From Erythrobacteraceae bacterium (GTDB taxonomy: Bacteria > Pseudomonadota > Alphaproteobacteria > Sphingomonadales > Sphingomonadaceae), in the NCBI GenBank assembly GCA_024642525.1, contig JAHEAX010000008.1, positions 23,948 to 84,969 of the forward strand: a stretch of 61,022 bases of DNA, given 5' to 3'. The notes below the pieces were generated by a model. It was not told where the DNA came from. It searched no databases and saw nothing but the letters and a program-made list of their open reading frames with translations. The translations under genes and the position numbers were made by a program. Below, piece after piece: positions 1-9,665 of this stretch. Position 1 is the stretch's first letter; each line of letters opens with the position of its first letter.

Positions 1-138
1 TATGATGAATTCATGAAAGCCTGGGGCGAAGCCAACATTGCATCCAGCAACAAGACCGTGCGCGAAGTGTACAACAAGATCCGCGAGATCAAGGGAGTGT
101 ATCTGCTGCGCCCGATCGACCTTCCGGCCCCCAAGTAA
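1..138 (+). CDS. C-terminal fragment of an unrecognised protein
   Basis: The window opens inside this gene. Frame 1 reads 45 codons and stops at TAA 136-138, ending in the residues DLPAPK. Codon use (mostly G or C in third position) matches the neighbours, so this looks like a genuine 3' end. I do not recognise the family from the short charged tail, which resembles the end of a soluble globular protein. A strong hairpin terminator follows about 45 bases downstream, closing this transcription unit against the convergent DUF2721 gene. Confidence 0.65.
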   Translation, partial: YDEFMKAWGEANIASSNKTVREVYNKIREIKGVYLLRPIDLPAPK

Positions 139-180
139 GGGCCGGTCCTGACAGCCGGTCCCGACTGGGGTTGAAACACG

Positions 181-207
181 AAAGGGCGGGGAAATTCTCC
201 GCCCTTT
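181..207 (+). terminator. Bidirectional intrinsic terminator
   Basis: The stem GGGCGGGGA (184-192) pairs with TTCTCCGCCC (195-204), including one G-U pair, around a three-base loop. It is flanked by AAA at 181 and a T run at 205-209, so it can act on both strands. It lies between the gene ending at 138 and the convergent gene ending at 220. Confidence 0.8.
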
Positions 208-219
208 TTCGTATCGCGT

Positions 220-762
220 TCAGTCGTCGGCAGGCTCTGTTTCGCCCTTGGCCGTGTCCTGCTGTTGCCGCAGGATCTTGCGTGACAGTTTGCGCCGGTC
301 CCTTGCGGAACTGGTGGCAATCCGCGTTTCGAGCACGAAATACGACAGGCCAATGAACAGCAGCACCATCGTCACAATCCAGCAGATCGCGACGAAAGTA
401 CCAATCTGCGGACGGATGAACGCGCTAACGAACAAGGCTGCGACAATCAGGCAGATGGTAAGCGCCGATGCAGTGCACAGGTTTACCGCGTTCTGCGCGT
501 AATCCTGCCGCCTGCGCAGGGCAGGCATCTGTTCGGCATCGATCCCGGCAGCGCCTTCGTGAACGGCGCTTTCCAGACGCTCGATCCCGTCAACTATCCA
601 CATCAGCCGCGCATTCATGACATTCAGCACCGCGCCGATGGCGGCCAGCAGGAATACCGGCGCCAGTGATAGCTGGACGATTTCCTGCACCCGCAGCGAA
701 CTGGAAGTCCGCTGGATCAGCTGCGTCGCGATATTTGTATCAGTCGCCAGAAGGTCGAACAT
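220..762 (-). CDS. DUF2721 family inner-membrane protein
   Basis: A 180-residue protein matching the DUF2721 pattern: a short N-terminal segment, a first hydrophobic helix at about residues 30-50, a charged loop containing RRRQDYAQNA, then two more membrane helices at about 95-115 and 120-142, and a basic cytoplasmic tail. The function of the family is unknown. It is transcribed away from der, starting 29 bases beyond the der stop, so it may be the last gene of a der transcript. The ATG at 762 has a GGAGGA-like ribosome binding site just upstream on the minus strand. The family call is good; no role can be assigned. Confidence 0.8.
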   Translation of the reverse strand: MFDLLATDTNIATQLIQRTSSSLRVQEIVQLSLAPVFLLAAIGAVLNVMNARLMWIVDGIERLESAVHEGAAGIDAEQMPALRRRQDYAQNAVNLCTASALTICLIVAALFVSAFIRPQIGTFVAICWIVTMVLLFIGLSYFVLETRIATSSARDRRKLSRKILRQQQDTAKGETEPADD

Positions 763-791
763 TGGCGTCCTCCTCGAAAATTGGATCGGAC

Positions 792-2237
<1,446 letters not shown>

Positions 2238-2348
2238 TGCGCGCGCCAAGTGGGCCTTTGCGGGTCAATTAGCAAGACACGCCGTGATTCCGCGTGAATC
2301 GCTTGAGAGGCAGAACCGGTGGATTTTCAGCCCTGACAGTGCGATTTC

Positions 2349-2364
2349 TCAAGAAAATATTAAC
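2349..2364 (+). promoter_or_regulatory. Possible CtrA box (TCAA-N7-TTAAC)
   Basis: TCAA, seven bases, then TTAAC. This is one mismatch from the alphaproteobacterial CtrA consensus TTAA-N7-TTAAC. It lies 24-39 bases before the ATG of the CHAP hydrolase. That is closer to the start codon than expected for an activated promoter, so repression or coincidence is possible. Confidence 0.25.
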
Positions 2365-2387
2365 CGTGTTGCGGGAAAACGGGCGGC

Positions 2388-3149
2388 ATGAAAATGTCAA
2401 AGATCCTGCTCGCCTTCTCGTTTGCCAGCGTCGGCGCGGCCCTTTTGCCTGCCGCGGCGCAGGCCAGCAGTGCAGCGGATTTCGATGTCGGCAGCAATGA
2501 TGGTGCGGGCGGGGAATTGCAGCCCTATCTCCAATGCGTCCCCTACGCGCGTCAGCTTTCGGGCATCCAGATTTACGGCGATGCACATAGCTGGTGGAAC
2601 CAGGCATCGGGCCGTTACCAACGGGGGCAGCAACCGCGAGTGGGAGCGGTGATGGCCTTCCAGCCATATCAGAACATGGTGCTGGGCCATGTGGCCGCTG
2701 TCAGCAAGGTGATAGACAGCCGGACCGTTCTGCTCAGCCATTCCAACTGGTCACCCATAAATGGCAGGCGCGGCCAGATCGAAAACAATGTTCAGGCAGT
2801 GGACGTATCGCCGCAGAATGACTGGAGCCAGGTGCGCGTCTGGTATGGTCCGATGCAGGCGCTGGGCACGACGGCCTGGCCGGTGCATGGCTTCATCTAT
2901 CCCGAGCGGGCAAATGGCAGGCAGAAATTCGACCAGCCACAAATGCGAATCGCTGATGCGGTAAAGCCAGTGGCCAAACCGGGTAAATCCTCGCGCGCGT
3001 TCATGAAGGCATTTGCCGATCTGGCAGAACCAATGGCGAAATCGCCTCCGCGTTCGGCCATGCAGTCGGCCCCTGCCGCGCGCAAACCCAAGGGCAAACG
3101 CGCCGCCTCAGACCCTGTCAGCGCGGCGATTGCCCTTTATGAAGGGTGA
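2388..3149 (+). CDS. Secreted CHAP-domain peptidoglycan hydrolase
   Basis: A 253-residue protein with a clear signal peptide: basic start, hydrophobic core, and an AQA-SS cleavage region near residue 27. A CHAP (NlpC/P60-like amidase/endopeptidase) domain follows. The catalytic Cys is in LQCVPYAR near residue 50 and the His in VLGHVAAV near residue 104. CHAP enzymes cut amide bonds in peptidoglycan peptides. The C-terminal third is basic and low in complexity (RKPKGKR), perhaps a wall-binding tail. It is a single gene transcribed away from der, with a possible CtrA-like box upstream, which would suit a cell-cycle-timed wall hydrolase. The exact bond cleaved cannot be inferred. Confidence 0.85.
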   Translation: MKMSKILLAFSFASVGAALLPAAAQASSAADFDVGSNDGAGGELQPYLQCVPYARQLSGIQIYGDAHSWWNQASGRYQRGQQPRVGAVMAFQPYQNMVLGHVAAVSKVIDSRTVLLSHSNWSPINGRRGQIENNVQAVDVSPQNDWSQVRVWYGPMQALGTTAWPVHGFIYPERANGRQKFDQPQMRIADAVKPVAKPGKSSRAFMKAFADLAEPMAKSPPRSAMQSAPAARKPKGKRAASDPVSAAIALYEG

Positions 3150-3169
3150 TTCCCTTTAATTGGTCGTAA

Positions 3170-3490
3170 TCAGGCCTTCGCCACGGGCGGATTATCGCCC
3201 AGGTCTTCGTACCATGCTTCGACCGGGCCATTCAGCTTGATGGTCAGCGGATTGCCCTTGCGGTCCATCGTTCTGCCCGCCTGCACCTTCACCCAGCCTT
3301 CGGAAATGCAATATTCCTCGACATTGTTGCGTTCCGTACCCTTGAACCGGATGCCCACGCCGCGGCGCAGCTTTTCTTCATCAAACAGCGGGTTGCGCGG
3401 GTTGACCGACAGGCGATCGGGCGGAACATCGCTTGCAGACGGGGTGGCAGCGGCGGTTGCTGGTGTTTCGGTGGTGTTTTCTTCGGTCAT
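3170..3490 (-). CDS. DUF3297 family protein
   Basis: A 106-residue protein with a low-complexity Thr/Ala-rich N-terminus (about 25 residues) followed by the conserved DUF3297 core. That core runs from PPDRLSVNPRNP through RGVGIRFKG, NVEEYCISEGWV and DRKGNPLTIKL, ending about 15 residues before the C-terminus. The family is small, soluble and common in proteobacteria; its function is unknown. It converges on the CHAP gene with a 20-base gap and no obvious terminator between them. It starts at ATG 3490 behind a GGGGGCGCTC-type leader with only a weak Shine-Dalgarno. Confidence 0.85.
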   Translation of the reverse strand: MTEENTTETPATAAATPSASDVPPDRLSVNPRNPLFDEEKLRRGVGIRFKGTERNNVEEYCISEGWVKVQAGRTMDRKGNPLTIKLNGPVEAWYEDLGDNPPVAKA

Positions 3491-3544
3491 GAGCGCCCCC
3501 TAATACCGGCTTTCCTGATCGGCAAGCTCAGTATGCGTTATGAA

Positions 3545-3585
3545 TGCGCCTGCCATGCCCATGTGGTGCCTGCAGGCATGGCGCA
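3545..3585. other. Bulged inverted repeat in the 5' region of DUF3297
   Basis: CCATGCC (3553-3559) pairs with GGCATGG (3575-3581), and TGCG (3545-3548) pairs with CGCA (3582-3585), leaving a four-base bulge. It lies in the 243-base gap between DUF3297 and tRNA-Leu, which holds no credible ORF. On the minus strand it would be in the leader of DUF3297. There is no T run, so it is not a classical terminator. Confidence 0.4.
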
Positions 3586-3733
3586 GATGGCGCAGCTTTG
3601 TTCAACTGGGCCTTAAGGCAATAACGGCTTGGCCCTTTGCGCGCTTGCCCTTTTGCGCGCGGCCTTTTAAGGGCGCTGGCTTGTCCGCGAAGTTCCGGCC
3701 CAAAAGCCTGGCTCGTGCGGCTTCGTTCGGGTT

Positions 3734-3818
3734 GCGGGCGTGGCGGAATTGGTAGACGCGCTGGTTTTAGGTACCAGTATCGTAAGATGTGGGGGTTCGA
3801 GTCCCTTCGCCCGCACCA
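3734..3818 (+). tRNA. tRNA-Leu (anticodon UAG)
   Basis: The acceptor stem GCGGGCG (3734-3740) pairs with CGCCCGC (3808-3814), followed by the discriminator A and an encoded CCA (3816-3818). The anticodon arm is CTGGT-TTTAGGT-ACCAG, giving anticodon UAG, which reads CUN leucine codons. There is an extended variable arm, as expected for a class II tRNA, and a T arm with GGTTCGAGTCC. It lies 70 bases upstream of the trigger factor start with no terminator between, so read-through into tig is possible. Confidence 0.97.
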
Positions 3819-3888
3819 GGCCGCTGAGCGCAAAGCACGGGTCGAACATTCGACATAAAGAGATTTTGAAAAGGCTAAGTTGCACCTC

Positions 3889-5460
3889 ATGCAGATCAAA
3901 GAAACCACCAACGACGGGCTGAAGCGCGCCTACCAGGTCACCGTTCCTGCTTCTGATATCGAAGCGCGAATCGATGCCGAGGTGAAGAAGATCGCCCCGC
4001 AGGTCAAAATGCCGGGCTTCCGCCCGGGCAAGGTCCCTGCCAATCTCGTCAAGAAGATGCATGGCGACCAGCTGCACGCGCAGGTTGTGAATGATGCGAT
4101 CCGCGAATCGATTGATTCGCTTATGCAGGAAAAGAAGCTGCGTCCCGCGATGCAGCCCAAGATCGAACTCGAAGAAGGTTACGAGCAGGGCAAGGATGCC
4201 AAGCTGGACGTTTCCCTCGAAGTTCTGCCCGATGTGGCAACGCCCGACATTGAAGGCCTGAAGCTCGAACGCCTCATGGTTCCTGTCAGCGACGCACAGG
4301 TTGATGAAGCGGTGCAGAACATCGCCGACCAGCAGAAGTCCTACAAGGATGCGCCCAAGACGAAGAAGGCCGCTGACGGCGACCAGCTGATCATCGATTT
4401 CGTCGGCAGCGTGGATGGTGTCGAATTCGAAGGCGGCAAGGCCGAAGGCGCGCCGCTGGTTATCGGTTCGGGTCAGTTCATTCCCGGCTTCGAAGAACAG
4501 CTGACAGGCGTGAAGACGGGCGAAGAAAAGACCATCACGGTCACCTTCCCTGAAGATTATCCCGCCGAAAACCTGAAGGGCAAGGACGCGCAGTTTGCGA
4601 TCACCGTTCAGCAGGTCAAGGTTGAAGCTGAAACCAAGGCTGACGACGACTTCGCAACTTCGCTCGGCCTGGAAAGCCTCGACAAGCTGAAGGAACTGCT
4701 GCGCGGCCAGCTGGAACAGGAAACCAATGGCCTGACCCGCACGCAGATGAAGCGTCAGCTGCTCGACAAGCTGGCTGCCGGCCATGATTTCCCTGTGCCT
4801 GAAGGCATGGTGGATGCTGAATTCGACCAGATCTGGGCGCAGCTCCAGCAGGAAGCCGCCAAGGACGAAAATCCAGAAGGCGCCCTGAAGGAAATCGAAG
4901 CCGAAAAGGACGATTACCGCGACATCGCGGAACGCCGCGTGCGTCTTGGCCTGTTGCTTTCGGAAATCGGCCAGAAGAACGGCGTCGAAGTGACCCAGCA
5001 GGAAATGGCCATGCTGACCCAGCAGGCTGCCCAGCAATATCGTGCAGAAGACCGCGAGCGGTTCCTGCAGTTCATCCAGAGCGAACCGATGGCTGCCGCG
5101 CAGCTTCGTGCACCTTTGTATGAAGACAAGGTCGTCGACTTCCTCTTCGAAAAGGCTGACGTGACTGACCGCGAAGTAACGCGCGAAGAACTGGAAGCTG
5201 CAATCGAAGCCGAAGAAGTCGCCGCAGAAACCAAGGGCGCCAAGAAGGCACCTGCGAAGAAGGCCGCTGCCAAGAAAGCTCCGGCCAAGAAGGCCGCAGA
5301 CAAGGCAGAAGCAGCAGAAAAGCCTGCTGCAAAGAAAGCCCCTGCGAAAAAGGCGCCGGCCAAGAAGGCTGAAGCCAAGCCTGCCGCCGAAAAGGCAGCG
5401 CCTGCCAAGAAGGCTCCGGCCAAGAAGGCAGCCGCCAAGAAACCGGCAGCCAAGAAGTAA
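3889..5460 (+). CDS. tig: Trigger factor with a histone-H1-like C-terminal tail
   Basis: Ribosome-associated chaperone and peptidyl-prolyl isomerase, 523 residues. The ribosome-binding domain carries the GFRPGKVP signature near residue 45. An FKBP-like PPIase domain spans about 155-245, with VGSVDGVEFEGG and IPGFEEQL. A helical C-terminal chaperone domain runs to about residue 440. Beyond the usual end (E. coli Tig is 432 residues) is a tail of some 75 residues made almost only of Lys, Ala and Pro, with eleven AKK units and a few Glu, encoded at about 5230-5457. ATG 3889 is preferred over the in-frame TTG at 3880 because the protein then begins MQIKET, as in the family. The tail is probably disordered and nucleic-acid or ribosome binding. 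Confidence 0.96.
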   Translation: MQIKETTNDGLKRAYQVTVPASDIEARIDAEVKKIAPQVKMPGFRPGKVPANLVKKMHGDQLHAQVVNDAIRESIDSLMQEKKLRPAMQPKIELEEGYEQGKDAKLDVSLEVLPDVATPDIEGLKLERLMVPVSDAQVDEAVQNIADQQKSYKDAPKTKKAADGDQLIIDFVGSVDGVEFEGGKAEGAPLVIGSGQFIPGFEEQLTGVKTGEEKTITVTFPEDYPAENLKGKDAQFAITVQQVKVEAETKADDDFATSLGLESLDKLKELLRGQLEQETNGLTRTQMKRQLLDKLAAGHDFPVPEGMVDAEFDQIWAQLQQEAAKDENPEGALKEIEAEKDDYRDIAERRVRLGLLLSEIGQKNGVEVTQQEMAMLTQQAAQQYRAEDRERFLQFIQSEPMAAAQLRAPLYEDKVVDFLFEKADVTDREVTREELEAAIEAEEVAAETKGAKKAPAKKAAAKKAPAKKAADKAEAAEKPAAKKAPAKKAPAKKAEAKPAAEKAAPAKKAPAKKAAAKKPAAKK

Positions 5461-5539
5461 TCTGGATATCGGCCTGCTGGCGTGCGCAATGCGCCGTCAG
5501 CGGGCCGAATTCACAATTGGCGTTTTGAGGCCAATTCCG

Positions 5540-5573
5540 ATGACGCCTGCGATTGCCGCCGGCGTCATTTTTT
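5540..5573 (+). terminator. Intrinsic terminator after tig
   Basis: ATGACGCC (5540-5547) and GGCGTCAT (5561-5568) form a perfect stem followed by TTTTTT. The right arm contains the stop codon of the convergent amidase (5565-5567), so terminator and gene end overlap. Confidence 0.85.
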
Positions 5574-7097
5574 CATGATGGGCTCGCTATCCCCGCTCGG
5601 CGCGATGCTATTTGCCGGTTTCCACCGTTCAAACGATGGCGTAGCGAGCGGTGTTGTCCGTGCCTTTTCATAGGCTGCACCAGCCTTCAGCACTTCATGG
5701 TCGCGCCATTTTCCGCTCATGATGGACAGGCCCACCGGCAGTCCTTCCACAGCGCCCATCGGCACGGTCAGATGCGGGTAGCCGGAAATGGCAGCAAGGC
5801 TGCCGGCACCGATGCCTCCTGAATAATTGTCGCCATGGACAAGGTCGCTTGCCCATGCAGGGCCAGTGGTAGGCGCAATCAGAAAGGCGACATTGTTTTC
5901 CGCCAGCAGCTTGTCGATCCCTTCCGGTCCAGCGAGGCGGAATGCGTTTTTGCGCGCCGTTTCATATGCTTCGCGGTCTGTCGTGCCTTCCGCCTGTTCG
6001 AAGATGGACTGGCCGAACCAGCGCATTTCCACGGACGCATTCGCCTTGTTGAAGGCAATGAGATCAGCCAGGGTGCGCGGCAAATCCTCGCCCGGCAAGC
6101 CTGCCAGATAGCTTTGCATATCGTCGCGCAATTCGAACAGCAGGGTCACGAATTCGTCGCGATACATTGCGCGGTCGGGCGTGAAATCCACCTCGACCAG
6201 AACTGCGCCTGCCCGCGTCAGATCTGCCAGCGCAGCATCGAACAACCCGCGGACATCGGCGCGCGAGCCAATCTGGTTCTTCAGGATGCCAATGCGCACG
6301 CCCTTCAGGGATGCATCGGCCAGCCCTTGCGTGAAATCACCCTTGTAGAGATCAGCATCCGTGGTGGCGCTGTCTGTGCTGTCACTTCCTGCAAGTGCGG
6401 TCAGCAGCATGGCCGCGTCAGACACGCTGTTGGCCATCGGCCCTGCTGTGTCCTGCGAATGGCTGATAGGCACCACATGGGTCCGGCTGACCATGCCGAC
6501 CGTGGGTTTGAAGCCGACCACGCCGTTGACGCTGGAAGGACAAGTGATCGACCCGTCCGTTTCCGTGCCGATTGCAGCCCAGGCAAAGCCGGCGGCAACG
6601 GCGGCCCCGCTGCCAGCGGACGAACCGCAACTGTTGCGATCAATCGCGTGGGGGTTGCGTGTCAGCCCGCCTATCGCGCTCCACCCGCTGGTGGAATTAT
6701 CGTCACGGATATTCGCCCATTCACTTAGATTGGTCTTGCCCAGCACCACGCCGCCGGATTTGCGCAAATTGACAATCATCGGCGCATCGCGGCCGGTAAT
6801 ATTGCCTTTCAAGGCCAGACTGCCGGCAGTGGTGGCCCATTCTGCCGTTTCGATATTGTCCTTCACCAGCACGGTGCGTCCGCGGAGATAGCCGGTGTCT
6901 GCTGCTGCCCCGGCCTTTTCGGCTGCATCGGCATCATAGACGATGACCGAATTGATCTGCGGCCCTGCATCGTCGAGCTGCCTGATCCGTTCGATATTGT
7001 TGTCCGCTTCGCTTTCCGCATCGAACGGGGTGGTCGCCCCTGCGGCAGATGCACCGGCGATGAAGGGAAGGGCGAGCGACAGGAAAGTGCGTTTCAT
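5565..7097 (-). CDS. Periplasmic amidase (amidase-signature family)
   Basis: A 510-residue hydrolase of the amidase signature (AS) family with an N-terminal signal peptide ending near ASAAGA. The Ser-cisSer-Lys catalytic machinery is visible: Lys in LVKDNIET near residue 78, and the Gly/Ser-rich signature GSSAGSGAAVAAGF followed by IGTETDGSITCPS near residues 155-190. AS enzymes hydrolyse C-N bonds in amides and peptides; the export signal argues against a GatA role. It lies 41 bases downstream of the TonB-dependent receptor on the same strand, so the two are probably co-transcribed and may act on the same ligand. The substrate is unknown. Its stop codon lies within the tig terminator. Confidence 0.88.
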   Translation of the reverse strand: MKRTFLSLALPFIAGASAAGATTPFDAESEADNNIERIRQLDDAGPQINSVIVYDADAAEKAGAAADTGYLRGRTVLVKDNIETAEWATTAGSLALKGNITGRDAPMIVNLRKSGGVVLGKTNLSEWANIRDDNSTSGWSAIGGLTRNPHAIDRNSCGSSAGSGAAVAAGFAWAAIGTETDGSITCPSSVNGVVGFKPTVGMVSRTHVVPISHSQDTAGPMANSVSDAAMLLTALAGSDSTDSATTDADLYKGDFTQGLADASLKGVRIGILKNQIGSRADVRGLFDAALADLTRAGAVLVEVDFTPDRAMYRDEFVTLLFELRDDMQSYLAGLPGEDLPRTLADLIAFNKANASVEMRWFGQSIFEQAEGTTDREAYETARKNAFRLAGPEGIDKLLAENNVAFLIAPTTGPAWASDLVHGDNYSGGIGAGSLAAISGYPHLTVPMGAVEGLPVGLSIMSGKWRDHEVLKAGAAYEKARTTPLATPSFERWKPANSIAPSGDSEPIMKK

Positions 7098-7138
7098 GGC
7101 ACCTACTGTGCCACCAATATCACGCTTGGCAAGATGCC

Positions 7139-9370
7139 TCAGAAATTGCCAGAGACACTGACGTTGAAAGTCGGCCCAATCCGCAGCCTGCGGCTTTCCG
7201 TGAACAGCACAGGCGCGACATTGCGTGCGCCATCATAGGCAATGCGGGTAAAACCGTTGCGACCGCCAATCAGATTGCCCACGCGCCCGTTCACCGTCAG
7301 CCCCGCCACGTCCTTGTTTTCAAGAAACACGCTGAGGAAGGTTGGCCCGTCTGTTTCGCGGCTAATCTCGCCAATGCGGAAAACCTTCGTCTTGCTGCGA
7401 TATTTGAGCGAGGAACCATAGGCCCAGTCAGTGCCGGGAAGGTCATGCCGGTAATCGAGGTCGAGCTGCCGATACTCGCGATCGGGGAAGGGGCGCATCC
7501 TGCCATCCAGCGGATCACGCAGGGAAGTTTCCTGTATCTCGCCGCGCAGTTCCACCCGCGCGCCCGAAATGCCAGCCTGGTCAAGATTGAGCGTGGTGTC
7601 CCATTCCACCTTGGTGCGCCTTGCAGAGGGGATATTTCCGCGGGCTTCGCCGCCAGCAGGCAGCGGCACAAGGTCGATGAAGTCTTCAATCCAGCGCTGC
7701 TCCACCGTCAGGGTGGACGAACCCCAATCGCCGAGGTTCTTGTTGATTTCGAGGTTGGCCACCCAGGCCTGGGATGGCACCAGCTCGTTATTGCCGGCGT
7801 TGGCATTGCCATCGTCGAGGAAGACACGGGCAAGGAAATCGCCAAAGGAAAGCTGGCCGACTTCGCGGCGCATTTCGAAAGTCACGTCGAGGCCGGTTTC
7901 AGGTTTCCAAGCCAAGGAGACAGAGCCCTTGGGCCGCTGGAATGATCGGGCGTTCGCGGCAGAACCCGTCTGGCTGATCTTCGAATATTCGGCGCCGAGT
8001 GTGGCCTGCAAGGCCAGCTTCTGTGTCAGCACACGGCTGAAGCTCAGCGTGCTTTCAAACCGGTCTTCGGAAACCCCGCCCGAACCTTCGGGAAAAGGGA
8101 TTTCCTGGAAATTGCCAGCAGCATCCAGTTCATACAACGATGCAACATTATCGAGACGGTTGAATGCAGCTTCGGTCGATACCTGCCAGTCGCCGCCCCA
8201 CATTCCCCAGCCATATTCTGCCCGCGCAATGCGTTCGCCTTCGTCACCGATCTGGTCGAAACGGTCACCGGTGGAGGTGCTGCCATCGTAGAAGTCGCTG
8301 ATGAAGCTTTCGGTAAAATCGTTCCGGTCAAAGCTTTCGAGCGCGATCAGCTTGAGGCGTCCTGGCCCAAGTGGAAATTCGATATCGCCGCCGATTTCAT
8401 ATTCATAACCGCCGCTGCGCCGCCTGATGGTATTGGCCTGCGTTGCAACGTCGGGGCTGAAGATAATCTCGTCGCTATTGCGTTGGAAACGCGGGCGCTT
8501 GAACGATGCATTGAGGCGTGCGGTGGCACTGCCGCCCAGATCATATTTCAGATTGGTGCTGAGCTTGGGGTCGTCAAACCGGCCTTCGAACCGGATGCCC
8601 TGACGTTCAATCAGATTGCCTGCGCCATCTGTGATGTAAGACGGCCCGTCAGCGCCGAAGCGGCTGTTATCATTGGCCAGCGCGAAGGTGTAATCCAGCC
8701 TGCCCATGCCGCCGGAAACGGAAATCTCGCCGCCATAGAACTGGGGCTTGGCATTATGCGGGCGATAGCCCCCGCGCCAGGTGAACTGGCCGGCCAGACC
8801 GCCCCGTTCGACCACGATATTGGCGACTTGTCCTGACAGGCCGGGAATTTCCAGTGTGGTGCCATCGACGATTTCGATCCGCACCACATTGCTGGCGGTA
8901 ATTCGCGACAGCTGGTCGCGCGTGGAATCCGATTTACTGGAAAGGCGCGCACCGTTGATCAGCACATTTTCGTTGGCCTGCCCCAGACCGCGGGCCGTGT
9001 TGCCGCGCCCGCCACCGCCGCCACCGCTGCCCTGAATGGTGAAGCCCGGCACTTTTTCCAGCATGTCGAGCGCGTTGCGCGGCGCAAAACGGACAAAATC
9101 TGAAGTGGTATAGACCGTACCGCGGATTTCCGGCTCAGGATCGGTCAGGCTTTGCGCTGCATCGAATTCGCCAGCGACCGGGCCGGAAATGGCATCGGGC
9201 ACGGGGGCGGCGTCAACAGTGTCTTCGGCAGGATGAAGCACAGGCCCGCTCGTGCTGGCGGATTCGCTTGCAAATGCAGGGGCGGACCACGCCAACGCGC
9301 ACGCAATCAGTCCCGCCCCATAGGCAAGCGAAGGCGCTTTTGTGCGCAAGGGGCGGCAATCATGTGGCAA
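7139..9370 (-). CDS. TonB-dependent outer-membrane receptor
   Basis: A 743-residue outer-membrane receptor. The plug domain begins near FAPRNALDMLEKVPGF and continues through a glycine-rich run and RGLGQANENVLINGARL. The rest is rich in alternating aromatic beta strands and ends in a terminal Phe (VSVSGNF), the usual barrel-assembly signal. There is no ATG at a sensible place. A TTG at 9370 gives a good signal peptide (basic start, hydrophobic core, APAFAS) and has AGAGGA nine bases upstream. The frame stays open to 9685, but that part is not protein-like. Such receptors import siderophores, cobalamin, sugars or peptides; the ligand is not evident. The partner is probably the downstream amidase. 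Confidence 0.88.
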   Translation of the reverse strand: MPHDCRPLRTKAPSLAYGAGLIACALAWSAPAFASESASTSGPVLHPAEDTVDAAPVPDAISGPVAGEFDAAQSLTDPEPEIRGTVYTTSDFVRFAPRNALDMLEKVPGFTIQGSGGGGGGRGNTARGLGQANENVLINGARLSSKSDSTRDQLSRITASNVVRIEIVDGTTLEIPGLSGQVANIVVERGGLAGQFTWRGGYRPHNAKPQFYGGEISVSGGMGRLDYTFALANDNSRFGADGPSYITDGAGNLIERQGIRFEGRFDDPKLSTNLKYDLGGSATARLNASFKRPRFQRNSDEIIFSPDVATQANTIRRRSGGYEYEIGGDIEFPLGPGRLKLIALESFDRNDFTESFISDFYDGSTSTGDRFDQIGDEGERIARAEYGWGMWGGDWQVSTEAAFNRLDNVASLYELDAAGNFQEIPFPEGSGGVSEDRFESTLSFSRVLTQKLALQATLGAEYSKISQTGSAANARSFQRPKGSVSLAWKPETGLDVTFEMRREVGQLSFGDFLARVFLDDGNANAGNNELVPSQAWVANLEINKNLGDWGSSTLTVEQRWIEDFIDLVPLPAGGEARGNIPSARRTKVEWDTTLNLDQAGISGARVELRGEIQETSLRDPLDGRMRPFPDREYRQLDLDYRHDLPGTDWAYGSSLKYRSKTKVFRIGEISRETDGPTFLSVFLENKDVAGLTVNGRVGNLIGGRNGFTRIAYDGARNVAPVLFTESRRLRIGPTFNVSVSGNF

Positions 9371-9565
9371 GACGGGGGGTCCTCTCGGCGCCGCAATGCA
9401 TTTTGGGGGCAATGTGCGGCACCCGGCTTCGACGGGTGACAAATAGGGTTCGACGAACGTCTTATTCGCGAAAATTCGCTTTTCCGGCAATGTATTTTGC
9501 GGCAGCTGGGGCGGTGCAGCAGCTGGTCTGCCCAACCGCCTTTTCCACCGACTTAAGTTAACGCA

Positions 9566-9598
9566 CTTGAACATCGTGCAGGGGATGGCGACATAGGC
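9566..9598 (+). promoter_or_regulatory. Possible heat-shock (sigma-32) promoter of clpP
   Basis: An exact CTTGAA -35 hexamer (9566-9571) is followed after 17 bases by CGACATAG, a weaker match to the alphaproteobacterial RpoH -10 (CCCATNT type). Transcription would begin near 9604, about 60 bases before clpP. The rest of the 295-base gap (9371-9665) holds the receptor leader on the other strand, including CACCCG/CGGGTG and GTTCGACGAAC inverted repeats. Confidence 0.4.
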
Positions 9599-9665
9599 GA
9601 TCAAGCATTTTACGTCGCTTTGTCGACACCTATATTTCATCGTATCCGAGACGAGAGGCAATTTC

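Noticed and set aside
3528-3911. Minus-strand ORF over tRNA-Leu with a GRRDSNPH-like peptide
   Set aside because: This peptide is the well-known false translation of the antisense strand of a tRNA gene; the tRNA itself is clear.
3667-5037. 456-codon minus-strand ORF
   Set aside because: Antisense to trigger factor; open only because of the high G+C codon pattern.
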